DNA of 64,000 bases from Flexivirga meconopsidis (lineage in GTDB: Bacteria > Actinomycetota > Actinomycetes > Actinomycetales > Dermatophilaceae): contig NZ_JAOBQJ010000005.1 of assembly GCF_026162425.1 (NCBI RefSeq), positions 186,001 to 250,000 on the forward strand, in the 5' to 3' direction. Shown piece by piece: positions 9,098-19,228 of the stretch (its first letter is position 1; each line of letters opens with the position of its first letter). The notes below the pieces were generated by a model. It was not told where the DNA came from, did no database searches, and was given only the letters and a program-made list of their open reading frames with translations. The position numbers and the translations under genes are program-made.

Positions 9098-9846
9098 CGC
9101 GTCGTTTCGAGGTGAGAGCTGCTGCGGTCCACAAGGCGCAACGATCTCACGCCGCGTTCGAGGTGCCACTGCACGTAGGCCGACACCAGCCCGCTGCCCT
9201 CCCGGCGGGCGGTGTCGTCACTCGCGTCGGCGACCGTCCAGTCGCCGGTGAGCAGCGCCGCGAGCAGCACGAAGGTCTCCTGGTGCGGGGCCGCGCTGCC
9301 CGGGGTGCGGCACGAGTAGCAGACCGCGCCGCCGCTTGCGAGATTGAAGGCGCGGTGCGGGCCGGCGGCCCCGCACCCGGCGCAGTCGACGAAGCTCGGT
9401 GCCCAGCCGGCGATCGACACCGACCGCAGCAGGTAGGAGTCGAGCACCAGCTCGGGCCGGTGCTCGCGGTGCGCCAGCGACGCGAGCGCGCCGGCGAGCA
9501 GGTTGAACTGTTGCGGCACCGCCTCGTGCTCCTCGCTGAGCCGCTCGGCGGTCTCGAGCATCGCCGTCGCGGCGGTGAACGCGCCGTAGTCGCGCACCAG
9601 CTGTTCGCCGTATGGCGCGAGCATCTCCGCCTGGGTCACCGTGTCGAGCGAACGACCCTCGTAACACTGCAGATCGACGATCATCCCCGGCTCCAGCCGG
9701 GCGCCGAAACGGGACTTGGTGCGACGCACGCCCTTGGCCACCGCGCGCACCTTGCCCCGCCCGCGGGTGAGCATGGTCACGATGCGGTCGGTCTCCCCCA
9801 GCTTGTGGGTGCGCAGCACGATGCCGACGTCGCGATAAGTGGCCAT
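9094..9846 (-). CDS. recO: DNA repair protein RecO
   Basis: 250 residues. RecO anneals single strands and loads RecA with RecF/RecR. The N-terminal OB domain starts [24 protein letters not shown] and has the basic stretch [12 protein letters not shown]. Further on is a zinc motif CAGCG...CYSC. The ATG at 9846 is preceded by GGAG at 8 nt. In most actinobacteria recO follows era; here 13 kb of other genes separate them. Confidence 0.93.
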   Translation of the reverse strand: MATYRDVGIVLRTHKLGETDRIVTMLTRGRGKVRAVAKGVRRTKSRFGARLEPGMIVDLQCYEGRSLDTVTQAEMLAPYGEQLVRDYGAFTAATAMLETAERLSEEHEAVPQQFNLLAGALASLAHREHRPELVLDSYLLRSVSIAGWAPSFVDCAGCGAAGPHRAFNLASGGAVCYSCRTPGSAAPHQETFVLLAALLTGDWTVADASDDTARREGSGLVSAYVQWHLERGVRSLRLVDRSSSHLETTR

Positions 9847-9897
9847 GACGGGCTCCATTGTCGCCGACGGGCGGGCGATAGGCGCGCAGGCCCGCCG

Positions 9898-9903
9898 TAC
9901 CCT
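9898..9903 (+). promoter_or_regulatory. -10 box for a probably leaderless transcript
   Basis: TACCCT lies six nt before the ATG at 9910, with no Shine-Dalgarno between them. Confidence 0.45.
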
Positions 9904-9909
9904 GCCCCC

Positions 9910-11460
9910 ATGCCTCAACGCTCGTATGACGTGATCGTGGTCGGCGGCGGTCACAACGGCCTCACCGCGGCCGCCTACCTGGCCCGGGCGGGCCGGACGG
10001 TGTTGCTGCTGGAGCGGCAGGACCACCTCGGCGGAGCGACGGTCTCGGCGCAGGCTTTCGCCGGCACGGGCGCCCGCCTGTCGCGCTACTCCTACCTGGT
10101 CAGCCTGCTGCCGCGGCAGATCACCCGCGACCTCGGCCTGGCGATCACGCTGCGGCGGCGGCGCTACTCGTCATACACACCGGTGCCGGGCGGCGATCGC
10201 GGGCTGCTGATCGACAACCAGGACGCGGGGGCCACGGCCGCGTCGTTCGCCGCCATCGGTGCCGCCGCGGACGTCGAGGGCTGGCACGACTTCTACTCCC
10301 GCACCGGCCGACTCGCGCGGACACTGTGGCCGACGGTCACCGAGCCGCTGCGCCGGGCGGCGCAGGTGGAGGAGCTAATCGGGGACCGTTCGCTGGTCGA
10401 TGACTTCCTGCGGCGGCCGCTCGGTGAGGTCATCGAGGCCAGCGTGGCCGACGACCTGACGCGCGGGGTGATGCTCACCGACGGGCTGATCTCGACCTTC
10501 GCGCAGGCGCGCCAGGCCGACCTGCAGCAGAACATCTGCTTCCTCTACCACGTGATCGGCGGTGGCACCGGCGACTGGGACGTGCCGGTCGGCGGAATGG
10601 GTGCGGTGTCGGGTGCGCTCGAGCGGTCCGCGCGCGAGGCCGGCGCCGAACTCGTCACCGGCGCCACGGTCACCGCGCTCGACGACGGGTCGGTCACCTG
10701 GCGGACCGGTGATGACGAGCTGACCGCGGATGCCACCCAGGTGCTCTGGGCGGCCGCGCCCGCGGTGCTCGACCGGCTCATGGGGTCCATGCCGTCGCCC
10801 GCCGAGGGCGCGCAGGTAAAGGTCAACCTGCTGCTCTCCCGGCTGCCGCGGTTGCGCGAGCAGTCCGTCGCGCCGGAGGCTGCGTTCGGCGGGACGTTCC
10901 ACATCAACGAGACCTACTCAGGTCTGGAAACCGCCTATCAGCAAGCGATTTCAGGTGCCGCGCCAACACCGATGCCGGCCGAGATCTACTGCCACTCGCT
11001 CACCGACCCGACGATCCTGTCGCCAGAACTGCAAGCATCGGATGCCCAGACGCTGACCGTCTTCTCGCTGCAGACGCCCGACCGCCTGCTCGACGGCACC
11101 GACGCCGAGCGGGCGAATCTGCAGCGGTCCGTGCTGGATTCGTTGTCCAGCGTGCTCGCCGAGCCGATCGAGGACGTCGTGCTGCGCGATGCCGGCGGCA
11201 ACCTCTGCATCGAGACCAAGACCACCCGCGACCTGGAGGCGACGCTCGCGATGCCGGGCGGCAACATCTTCCACGGTCCGTTGTCGTGGCCGTGGGCGGA
11301 CGACGACGAACCGTTGGAGACGGCCGCGCAGCGATGGGGCGTAGCAACGGCATACGACCGGATCCTGTTGGCGGGAGCAGGATCTCGCCGGGGCGGCGGA
11401 GTGAGCGGCCTCGGCGGCTATCACGCGGCGCAGGCCGCGCTGGAATCCTTAGGGGACTGA
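9910..11460 (+). CDS. Phytoene-desaturase-type FAD-dependent oxidoreductase
   Basis: 516 residues. The N-terminus is a Rossmann FAD motif (DVIVVGGGHNGLTAAAYLARAG) followed by LLERQDHLGGAT, and the C-terminus closes the FAD site (RILLAGAGSRRGGGVSGLGGYHAAQAAL). This is the CrtI/PDS-related NAD(P)/FAD oxidoreductase family, including PYROXD2-like proteins. No carotenoid genes (crtB, crtE) are nearby, so pigment synthesis is not supported; the substrate is unknown. It is divergent from recO. The start follows a -10 box by 6 nt. Confidence 0.85.
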   Translation: MPQRSYDVIVVGGGHNGLTAAAYLARAGRTVLLLERQDHLGGATVSAQAFAGTGARLSRYSYLVSLLPRQITRDLGLAITLRRRRYSSYTPVPGGDRGLLIDNQDAGATAASFAAIGAAADVEGWHDFYSRTGRLARTLWPTVTEPLRRAAQVEELIGDRSLVDDFLRRPLGEVIEASVADDLTRGVMLTDGLISTFAQARQADLQQNICFLYHVIGGGTGDWDVPVGGMGAVSGALERSAREAGAELVTGATVTALDDGSVTWRTGDDELTADATQVLWAAAPAVLDRLMGSMPSPAEGAQVKVNLLLSRLPRLREQSVAPEAAFGGTFHINETYSGLETAYQQAISGAAPTPMPAEIYCHSLTDPTILSPELQASDAQTLTVFSLQTPDRLLDGTDAERANLQRSVLDSLSSVLAEPIEDVVLRDAGGNLCIETKTTRDLEATLAMPGGNIFHGPLSWPWADDDEPLETAAQRWGVATAYDRILLAGAGSRRGGGVSGLGGYHAAQAALESLGD

Positions 11461-11465
11461 TCCGC

Positions 11466-11495
11466 TCGACATTTTTTCGAACACATGTCTACACT
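11466..11495 (+). promoter_or_regulatory. Promoter of the AlkB-like gene with a LexA-like half site
   Basis: TCGACA (11466-11471) and TACACT (11490-11495) are spaced by 18 nt and end 6 nt before a GTG start, so the transcript is probably leaderless. The spacer contains TCGAACACAT (11477-11486), matching the first half of the actinobacterial LexA box (CGAAC-N4-GTTCG). The second half (GTCTA) matches poorly, so SOS control is only a possibility. Confidence 0.4.
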
Positions 11496-11501
11496 GGCCG
11501 G

Positions 11502-12143
11502 GTGAGTATGCCGCTGCAGGGCTCCCTGCTCGACCAGGTCGACGAGGTGGGTTTGCGCCCGCTCGCCGGCGCGGTCCGGCGCACCACGTTGACCCGCGGC
11601 GCGTGGATCGACCTGCGACCGGGCTGGCTGACCGGCGCGGACGAGTTGTTCGCCCGCCTCGCGCTCGGCGGCAGCGCAGGCGTCGACTGGCAGGGCGAGC
11701 GCCGGATGATGTACGAGCGGGAGGTCGACACCCCGCGCCTGCTGCGTTTCTACCACCAGCACGAGCAGCTGCCCGATCCGGTGCTGGCACAGGCGCGTTC
11801 GGCGCTGTCCGACCACTACCGGGCGGAGCTGGGCGAGCCGTTCACCACGGCGGGGATGTGCCTCTATCGCAACGGCGACGACTCGGTCGCCTGGCACGGC
11901 GACCGCATCGGCCGGTCGAGCACGCAGGACACCATGGTCGCGATCGTCTCGATCGGCCACCCGCGCACGCTCGCGCTGCGCCCGGTCGGCGGCGGCAGCT
12001 CGATCCGGCACACCCTCGGCCACGGCGACCTGCTGGTGATGGGGGGTTCGTGCCAACGGACTTGGGAACACGCCGTGTTGAAGACCAGCAAGCCGGTCGG
12101 CCCGCGGATCAGCATCCAGTTCCGGCCCTACGACGTGCGCTGA
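11502..12143 (+). CDS. AlkB-like 2-oxoglutarate/Fe(II) dioxygenase
   Basis: 213 residues from the GTG at 11502 (211 from the ATG at 11508). The jelly-roll core has the iron ligands WHGDR (His and Asp) and a second His in RTWEHAVLK. The 2-oxoglutarate arginines are in GPRISIQFRPY near the C-terminus. AlkB-family enzymes oxidatively remove alkyl groups from DNA or RNA bases. The protein is full-length for the family. The GTG lies 6 nt after a -10 box, which favours a leaderless start. The 3' end overlaps the broken GNAT gene on the other strand by 16 bp. Confidence 0.85.
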   Translation: MSMPLQGSLLDQVDEVGLRPLAGAVRRTTLTRGAWIDLRPGWLTGADELFARLALGGSAGVDWQGERRMMYEREVDTPRLLRFYHQHEQLPDPVLAQARSALSDHYRAELGEPFTTAGMCLYRNGDDSVAWHGDRIGRSSTQDTMVAIVSIGHPRTLALRPVGGGSSIRHTLGHGDLLVMGGSCQRTWEHAVLKTSKPVGPRISIQFRPYDVR

Positions 12144-12546
12144 CCCGCCGCATCGCCGGCACTGCCGACCTCGCTGCGCAGCTTGCCGAAGACGACCAGG
12201 TCGACCCGGCCGGCATGCACGAAGCCAGCTGACCGCAGCACGCCCTCACGTTGGAAGCCGGCTGCGAGTGCGGCCTTCTGTGAGCCGAGATTGCCTGTCG
12301 CAGCACGGATTTCGACGCGCTCCATGCCCTGGTCGGACAGTGCCCAGTCGGCGAGCAGGCGGGCGGCGCGAAGTCGGCGACGAAGTCGCGGGCGTGGCTC
12401 TCGTCATACGGCCTGGGCAGCGGGAGCCATTCCTGAGTGAGCGTGTCGCGACACCCGGCAACGATCGCCGGCACGTCGGCCTCGGTGGGCTTGCGGAGCA
12501 GCAGGTCACCGTCGCGCAACAGGGCACGCTCGAATCTCTGGGGCAT
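12128..12546 (-). pseudogene. GNAT N-acetyltransferase with internal deletion and frameshift
   Basis: The N-terminal part (from ATG 12546) reads like a RimJ/RimL-type GNAT: PQRFERALLRDGDLLLRKPT and EWLPLPRPYDESHARDFVAD. The frame is lost near 12360-12370. The GNAT C-terminus continues in another frame (LLADWALSDQGMERVEIRAA, NLGSQKAALAAGFQREGVL) to a stop at 12128. Compared with intact relatives, about 55-60 residues that should carry the acetyl-CoA-binding motif A are missing between the two pieces. One deletion of roughly 170 bp would explain both defects. It is unlikely to make an active enzyme. Confidence 0.8.
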
Positions 12547-12642
12547 GCCCCCATTAAGCACCAGGCGCCAGGGGTCGGACACGAATAGGTCACGACCCGC
12601 GTGGCGCGAGCCGAACGGCGCGACCCGGGGCGGACGCGCCGA

Positions 12643-12648
12643 TACTGT
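12643..12648 (+). promoter_or_regulatory. -10 box before the serine hydrolase
   Basis: TACTGT is followed after 8 nt by the ATG at 12657, with no Shine-Dalgarno. Confidence 0.35.
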
Positions 12649-12656
12649 CCCGCGCC

Positions 12657-13502
12657 ATGGAAAGTCGACCCGTCACCCGGCGCCTGGCGCTGCTGGGCGG
12701 CACCGGCGCCGTCGCGACCGGTGCCTTCTTCGCGGCGCCGCAGAGTGCGTCCGCGGCAATCACCGGTGCGCAGCTGCACGCCAGGCTGGGCGCCTACGAC
12801 GCCTCGCGCAGCGGGCCGGTCGCCGTCAGCGTGCACGACCGCCGCACCCGTGTCTCCTGGAGCTACAACGGCACCTGGCACAACGAAACCCTGAGCATCG
12901 TCAAGGTGCTCATCCTCGCGACCGTGCTGCGACGTTGCCAGGAGCGCCAGGTCAGTCTCACCTCGACCCAGCGCTCGCAGGCGGTGGCGATGATCACCCG
13001 GAGCGACAACTCCGCGACCAACGCGCTGCTCACCTGGGTGGGTGTCGCCAGCGTTCGTCGGGTTGCCGGTCTCTACGGCCTGACAAGCACTGTCATCCAA
13101 GGCGGCACCACGGCCGGTGCGGCCAGTTGGTGGGGCTACTCGACGACGACCGCCGCAGATCAGGCGTCGCTGATGGTCAAGATTGTCTGGGGATCGAGCA
13201 GCGTGCTCACCACGGCCAACCGCGAATACATCAAATCGCTGATGCGGCAGGTGATTTCGTCGCAACGCTGGGGTGTCTGCGCGCCGCCGCTGCCGACCAG
13301 CAACCAATGGACGACCAAGAATGGCTGGGGACCGCTCAGCGGCGGCTACCGGCTCAACTCGATCGGCTACATCTACGGCAACGGACGTGATTACGCCGCA
13401 GCGATCCTGACCCGGTCTCCGGCCGGGTACTCCTACGGCCTCACCACGATCAACGGCGTGTCGAAGGTGCTCTATGACGCGCTCGCCCAGCCGCTGGTCT
13501 GA
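12657..13502 (+). CDS. Secreted class A beta-lactamase-fold serine hydrolase
   Basis: 281 residues. An N-terminal signal with a twin arginine (VTRRLALLGG) and a hydrophobic core ends at QSASA-A near residue 33. The penicillin-recognising motifs are in order: S80-I-V-K83, SDN at 116-118, and KNG in place of KTG further on. A classical Omega-loop ExxLN is not obvious, so beta-lactam hydrolysis is doubtful; a wall-related or unknown hydrolase is equally likely. It should act outside the membrane. Confidence 0.78.
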   Translation: MESRPVTRRLALLGGTGAVATGAFFAAPQSASAAITGAQLHARLGAYDASRSGPVAVSVHDRRTRVSWSYNGTWHNETLSIVKVLILATVLRRCQERQVSLTSTQRSQAVAMITRSDNSATNALLTWVGVASVRRVAGLYGLTSTVIQGGTTAGAASWWGYSTTTAADQASLMVKIVWGSSSVLTTANREYIKSLMRQVISSQRWGVCAPPLPTSNQWTTKNGWGPLSGGYRLNSIGYIYGNGRDYAAAILTRSPAGYSYGLTTINGVSKVLYDALAQPLV

Positions 13503-13505
13503 TCG

Positions 13506-14072
13506 TCAGCCGCCCAGCATTATCGGGATCACGCCGAAAACGATGATCAGCACGATGACCGCGATCAGCACCCAGAGCCCCTTGCGGGGTTGTTTGGTCG
13601 GCCCCATCGACCCCTTCATGAACTGCACGAACGGCGCCGCGTAATAGACGTCAACCGTCTGCCCCGGAGCCAGCGTCACGTCGTACGACGCCTGGCCGTA
13701 CTGCACGATCCAGGTCGCATGGGCACTGACCGTGTGGGTGCCCGGTGGCACCGGAATCGTGTTGAGTCCGTAGGAGACTGAGACCGGGTAGCCGTCGATC
13801 TGCACCTTCGGCGTCAGCATGTTCGAAGTCAGCACGCTGCCTTGAACGGTCAGCCGGATCAGCGGACTCTGGGTCGCGGGCGACCCGGACGGCGGATAAC
13901 TCTGCGGCTGCCCGGCACCCGGCTGCGGCGGGTAGCCCTGTGCCGGAGGCTGATTCGGCTGCACCGGATAACCCTGCGGCGTCTGCTGATTCGGCTGCAC
14001 CGGATAACCCCGCGGCTGCCCGCCTTGCGGCGTCTGCCACGGATCCTGCTGTCCCCCACCTGGATACGTCAT
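13506..14072 (-). CDS. Pro/Gln-rich tail-anchored surface protein
   Basis: 188 residues in three parts. The first ~70 are low-complexity with a 12-residue repeat built on QGYPVQPNQ. A ~75-residue beta-rich segment follows (IRLTVQGSVLTSN, NTIPVPPGTHTVSAHA), resembling a PEGA or carbohydrate-binding-like fold. A basic spot (KQPRKG) then leads to one C-terminal membrane helix (LWVLIAVIVLIIVFGVI). There is no signal peptide, so the bulk is probably cytoplasmic and tail-anchored. Function unknown. It is read from a leaderless-type promoter. Confidence 0.75.
   Translation of the reverse strand: MTYPGGGQQDPWQTPQGGQPRGYPVQPNQQTPQGYPVQPNQPPAQGYPPQPGAGQPQSYPPSGSPATQSPLIRLTVQGSVLTSNMLTPKVQIDGYPVSVSYGLNTIPVPPGTHTVSAHATWIVQYGQASYDVTLAPGQTVDVYYAAPFVQFMKGSMGPTKQPRKGLWVLIAVIVLIIVFGVIPIMLGG
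13950..14010. repeat. 36-bp in-frame tandem repeat
   Basis: A 25-bp identical core is repeated 36 bp apart at 13950-13974 and 13986-14010, with a more degraded third copy around 13920-13940. It encodes the GYPVQPNQ repeats of the Pro/Gln-rich protein. Copy number may vary between strains. Confidence 0.7.
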
Positions 14073-14078
14073 ACCGGC

Positions 14079-14084
14079 ACCCTA
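14079..14084 (-). promoter_or_regulatory. -10 box for a probably leaderless transcript
   Basis: On the minus strand TAGGGT is followed after 6 nt by the ATG at 14072. Confidence 0.5.
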
Positions 14085-14097
14085 GTGGCAATGACGA

Positions 14098-15327
14098 TCA
14101 GCCGAGGGCGGTCTCGATCGCGGTGCCCAGCTCGTCGACCTGGGCGTCGGTCATCACGAACGCCGGCGAGATCTGGATGCCGCCCGCACCGACCGCGCGG
14201 GTCGCGACGCCGTGCTGCCGCAGGGCCGCGGCGAGTCCGGCCGCCTCGGACGGCTCGGTCAGCTGCACGGCCGCGAGCGCACCGGTGCCGCTGCGCACCT
14301 CACTGACCCGCTCATGCTCCGCAATCGGCGAAAGCCGAGTCTGCAGAGTGGTTTCCAGCCGTGCGGCGTCCTCGAGCAGACCCTCCTGCTCGACCAGGTC
14401 GAGGTTCGCCAGCGCAACCGCCGCGGCCGCGGCGTGCCCGGAGTAGGTGTAGCCGTGCCGCAGCCAGCGTCCAGCGTCCGGGGCGAAGAAGAGTTCGGCG
14501 ACCTTGGGCGCCACGAACACCGCACCCATCGGCAGGTAACCGGAGGTGAGGCCCTTCGCCGTGGTCACGAAGTCGGGCTCGAGGCCGAAACGCGTTGAGG
14601 CAAACCACGATCCGCCGATCCGGCCGTAACCGGTCACGACCTCGTCGGCCACGAACAGCACTTCGTTCTCGGTGCAGATCTTGCGGACCGCGGTCAGGTA
14701 GTCCTCCGGCGGCGGGTAGACCCCACCGGCGCCGATCACCGGCTCGCAGAAGAACGCGGCGACATTCTCCGCGCCGAGACGCTCGATCGTCCCGCGCAGG
14801 TCCTCGGGGTCGTCCCAGGCGACGTGCGCCTGGTCCTCGATGAGCTCGCCATACCCCTCGGTGTTGCCGGGTATGCCGCCGAGCGACGTTCCGGCGTAAT
14901 GCATTCCGTGGTAGGCCTTCTGCCGCCCGATGATGATGCGGCGGGTCGGCTGACCCATCTCCACCCAGTAGCGGCGGGCGATCTTGGCAGCGGTCTCGAC
15001 CGAGTCCGACCCGCCTGAGGTCAAGAAGATCTTCGAGCCCGGCACCGGTGCGATCCCGGCCAGGCGCTCGGCGAGCTGCAGCGTCACGTCCGGGACGTAG
15101 TCACCGAAGGTCGAGTAGTGCGCCAGCTTGGTCATCTGCTCCGCGGCAGCGTCGGCGAGCTCCCGACGGCCGTGACCGACGTTGGCAAACCACAAACCGG
15201 CCGTCGCGTCGAGGTAGCGGTTGCCCTTGTCGTCGTAGACGTGCACTCCCTCGGCCCGGGTGACGATGAACTCGCCCCCGCGCTCGACGGCGCCCATGTC
15301 GGAGAACGGATGCCAGAACGCGCCCAC
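14098..15327 (-). CDS. Class III PLP-dependent aminotransferase
   Basis: 409 residues. It starts FWHPFSDM, typical of omega-transaminases and the so-called aspartate aminotransferase family. It has DATAGLWFANVGHG, FLTSGGSDSVETAAK, FVADEVVTGYGRIG and the PLP lysine motif TTAKGLTSGYLPMG. Such enzymes move amino groups between omega-amino acids or amines and pyruvate; the substrate is not predictable. A GTG at 15327 is chosen because GAGGG lies 6 nt upstream and homology begins immediately. It is divergent from the TIGR03083-like gene. Confidence 0.88.
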   Translation of the reverse strand: MGAFWHPFSDMGAVERGGEFIVTRAEGVHVYDDKGNRYLDATAGLWFANVGHGRRELADAAAEQMTKLAHYSTFGDYVPDVTLQLAERLAGIAPVPGSKIFLTSGGSDSVETAAKIARRYWVEMGQPTRRIIIGRQKAYHGMHYAGTSLGGIPGNTEGYGELIEDQAHVAWDDPEDLRGTIERLGAENVAAFFCEPVIGAGGVYPPPEDYLTAVRKICTENEVLFVADEVVTGYGRIGGSWFASTRFGLEPDFVTTAKGLTSGYLPMGAVFVAPKVAELFFAPDAGRWLRHGYTYSGHAAAAAVALANLDLVEQEGLLEDAARLETTLQTRLSPIAEHERVSEVRSGTGALAAVQLTEPSEAAGLAAALRQHGVATRAVGAGGIQISPAFVMTDAQVDELGTAIETALG

Positions 15328-15378
15328 AGCGCACCCTCTTCCCTGCTCGATGCCGGTTGTCCCGCACGAAAATATCGG

Positions 15379-15407
15379 CTGACGTTGTCGGCACCCGACC
15401 CTAGGGT
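15379..15407 (+). promoter_or_regulatory. Promoter of the TIGR03083-like gene
   Basis: CTGACG (15379-15384) and TAGGGT (15402-15407) are spaced by 17 nt and end 7 nt before the ATG at 15415. The transcript should be leaderless. Confidence 0.5.
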
Positions 15408-15414
15408 CGGTCGT

Positions 15415-16211
15415 ATGACGAATGAGCCGCCCTTCCAGCAGGTGATCGCCGACGAGTCCGCCCGCTTCCGGGCCGCTCTCGCCACCGCGCCTGATCAATC
15501 CGTCCCGACCTGCCCGGACTGGACCACCGACGACCTGCTGTGGCATCTGACCGAGGTGCAGTGGTTCTGGGGCACGATCGTCGCCGATGACGTGTCCGAC
15601 CCGCAGACCCTCGAGCGCCCTGACCGGCCGGGCGGCCGCGCCGCCGCTCTCGCGGCCTTCGACGACGCGAGTGCCGCGCTCCGGCAGGCCCTCGCCGACA
15701 CCGCGCCGGACCAGCGTCGCTGGATGTGGGCGCAGGACGACGCGCTGCACACCGCCGGTTACATCGCCCGCCGGCAGGCGCACGAGGCGTTGATCCACCG
15801 GGTCGACGCCGAGCTCACCGCCGCCGGGCCGGTCGGCCCGATCGACCCGACACTCGCCGCGGACGGCGTGACGAGGTGGTGCGGGTGATGTACGGCCGGG
15901 AGCACCGGCTGCTCACCTTCGCGCCGACGGAAGGTCAGGTCGTCGCCCTCGTCGCGACCGACACCGGCCGCCGGTGGCTGCTGCAGCTCGGCCGCGAGAC
16001 CGGCACCGACCCCGAAAGCGGCGAGCAGTATGACGACGCCAACTTCCGGCCGGCCACGGACGACGCGACGGCCGTGGCGACCGTCAGCGGACCGGCCGCC
16101 GAACTGGATCTCTGGCTGTGGAACCGGCCGACGAGCGCGCCGCTGCACCGCACCGGCGACACCGACGCACTCGCGGCCCTTGACGCCATACTCGCCGAAG
16201 GGATGCAGTAG
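15415..16211 (+). pseudogene. Maleylpyruvate isomerase-family (TIGR03083) protein, frameshifted
   Basis: The first frame (15415 to stop 15888) encodes a DinB-like mycothiol-dependent maleylpyruvate isomerase N-terminal domain (VPTCPDWTTDDLLWHLTEVQ, GYIARRQAHEALIHRVD). The C-terminal domain continues in the next frame to 16211 (VVRVMYGREHRLLTFAPT, WLWNRPTS). One base seems missing near 15875: GGCGTGACGAG reads as Gly-Val-Asp-Glu if a C is restored. It is either a recent mutation or a sequencing error. With the base restored the protein would be about 265 residues, normal for the family. Confidence 0.8.
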
Positions 16212-16218
16212 GCGCGCG

Positions 16219-18084
<1,866 letters not shown>

Positions 18085-18100
<16 letters not shown>

Positions 18101-18132
18101 CAGCGAAGGAGAAGCACGTATGCCGCACGCAC
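18085..18132 (-). CDS. Leucine leader peptide for leuA
   Basis: 15 codons, reading VRAAYVLLLRCRGEA (first codon GTG). Three consecutive Leu codons (CTT CTC CTT, 18114-18106) avoid the CTG that dominates this genome, so ribosome speed there should depend on leucyl-tRNA supply. The GTG sits 7 nt after a -10 box and would be the first base of the mRNA. The stop lies in the loop of the hairpin. Leucine leaders before leuA are known in actinobacteria; this reading follows that precedent. Confidence 0.75.
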
Positions 18133-18139
18133 GCTCCGC

Positions 18140-18169
18140 AGCCTAGGCCACCGGTTTGGCTGGTGTCCA
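18140..18169 (-). promoter_or_regulatory. leuA leader promoter
   Basis: On the minus strand TGGACA (18169-18164) and TAGGCT (18145-18140) are 18 nt apart. The expected start of transcription falls on the GTG of the leader peptide. Confidence 0.6.
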
Positions 18170-18208
18170 TGGTTTGGGCAGCACGTCCACCACCTGGACA
18201 CCTGCGGA

Positions 18209-19174
18209 TCAGCCCAGCTGCGCCGCGATCTCACCCGCGGTGCGGATCTGCTCGAGCGCGATCGGCAGCTCGTCGGCGGGGAAGAAACTGATCGCGTCGA
18301 TGCCGGCCCCGCGCATCGCGTCGACGTAGGTGACCGCGTCGTCCAGGTTGCCGATCGCGCCGAGCTGGGTCCACCACTCGTCCGGCGCGTGGTCTGCCCA
18401 GTCGGTGCCGTGCCGCTCGACGAGGCGTTGCAGGTCGTCGAAGAAGCCGGTCGCGCGCAGGCCGGAGTGGCCGTGACCGACCATCTCAGCGAGGAACGGT
18501 GCGGCGATCCGCCGGGCCTCCTGCCGGTCGGGCAGCACGCACAGGGTGGCGTAACAGCGATGCTGGAAGCCTTGGTCGGTGCGACCGGTGTGTCGGCGCG
18601 CCGCGACGAGGGCGTCGACCGGGCACGGGGCATCGAGCAGCACGCCGTCGGCGTACTCCCCTGTCATCGCGAGCGATCTCGGTCCGCGCACGCCGGCGAC
18701 GACCGGCGGCACCTGCTGCGGCCGATGCTCCAGGGTGATGTCCCGCGCGGTGACGTAATCGCCTGTGCTGTCGACGGTTTCGCCGGCAAGCAGCTGACGT
18801 ACGACGGTCAGCGCCTCACGCAACGCGGTGACCGGTGATGCCGGTCGGACGCCCATCTGCGCCATCCACGACTGCACTCCATGGCCGATGCCGCCGACGA
18901 CCCGACCCGGCGCAAGACTCTCGAGGGTGGCGATCTCCATCGCAGTGACCGCCGCGGTGCGCGCGACGGCCGGCAGCACCCCGAGGCCGACGGTCAGCTG
19001 CTCGGTCGCGGTCAGTGCCGCCGCAGCGAGTGGCGGCGCGGTGGTGAAGAAGCAGTCCTCGATCAGCCACAACTCCGCCAGCCCGGCCTGCTCGACACGG
19101 CGCGCATAGTCGGCAACCTCGCAGGCACCGAAGGCGCGGTCGAAGCAGATGCCGAGAGCGGGAGGGTTCGTCAT
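18209..19174 (-). CDS. Luciferase-like (LLM) flavin-dependent oxidoreductase
   Basis: 321 residues in the bacterial luciferase/F420 TIM-barrel superfamily: ALGICFDRAFGACEVADYAR at the start, ELWLIEDCFFTTAP, LAPGRVVGGIGHGVQSWMAQMG and VVAGVRGPRSLAMTGEYADGVLL. Many actinobacterial relatives use coenzyme F420 rather than FMN; the cofactor cannot be decided here. Substrate unknown. It lies upstream of the leuA leader in the same direction, with its own leaderless-type promoter. Confidence 0.85.
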   Translation of the reverse strand: MTNPPALGICFDRAFGACEVADYARRVEQAGLAELWLIEDCFFTTAPPLAAAALTATEQLTVGLGVLPAVARTAAVTAMEIATLESLAPGRVVGGIGHGVQSWMAQMGVRPASPVTALREALTVVRQLLAGETVDSTGDYVTARDITLEHRPQQVPPVVAGVRGPRSLAMTGEYADGVLLDAPCPVDALVAARRHTGRTDQGFQHRCYATLCVLPDRQEARRIAAPFLAEMVGHGHSGLRATGFFDDLQRLVERHGTDWADHAPDEWWTQLGAIGNLDDAVTYVDAMRGAGIDAISFFPADELPIALEQIRTAGEIAAQLG

Positions 19175-19180
19175 ACGCGC

Positions 19181-19186
19181 AGGCTA
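19181..19186 (-). promoter_or_regulatory. -10 box for a probably leaderless transcript
   Basis: On the minus strand TAGCCT precedes the ATG at 19174 by 6 nt. Confidence 0.45.
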
Positions 19187-19228
19187 GGTGGATGGTCGGA
19201 CAATGCCGGCTCGAGACCTGTGCCGCAG

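Noticed and set aside
9910-11460. A carotenoid biosynthesis locus
   Set aside because: Only a CrtI-like fold is present. No phytoene synthase, prenyl synthase or cyclase gene lies nearby, so the pathway is not supported.
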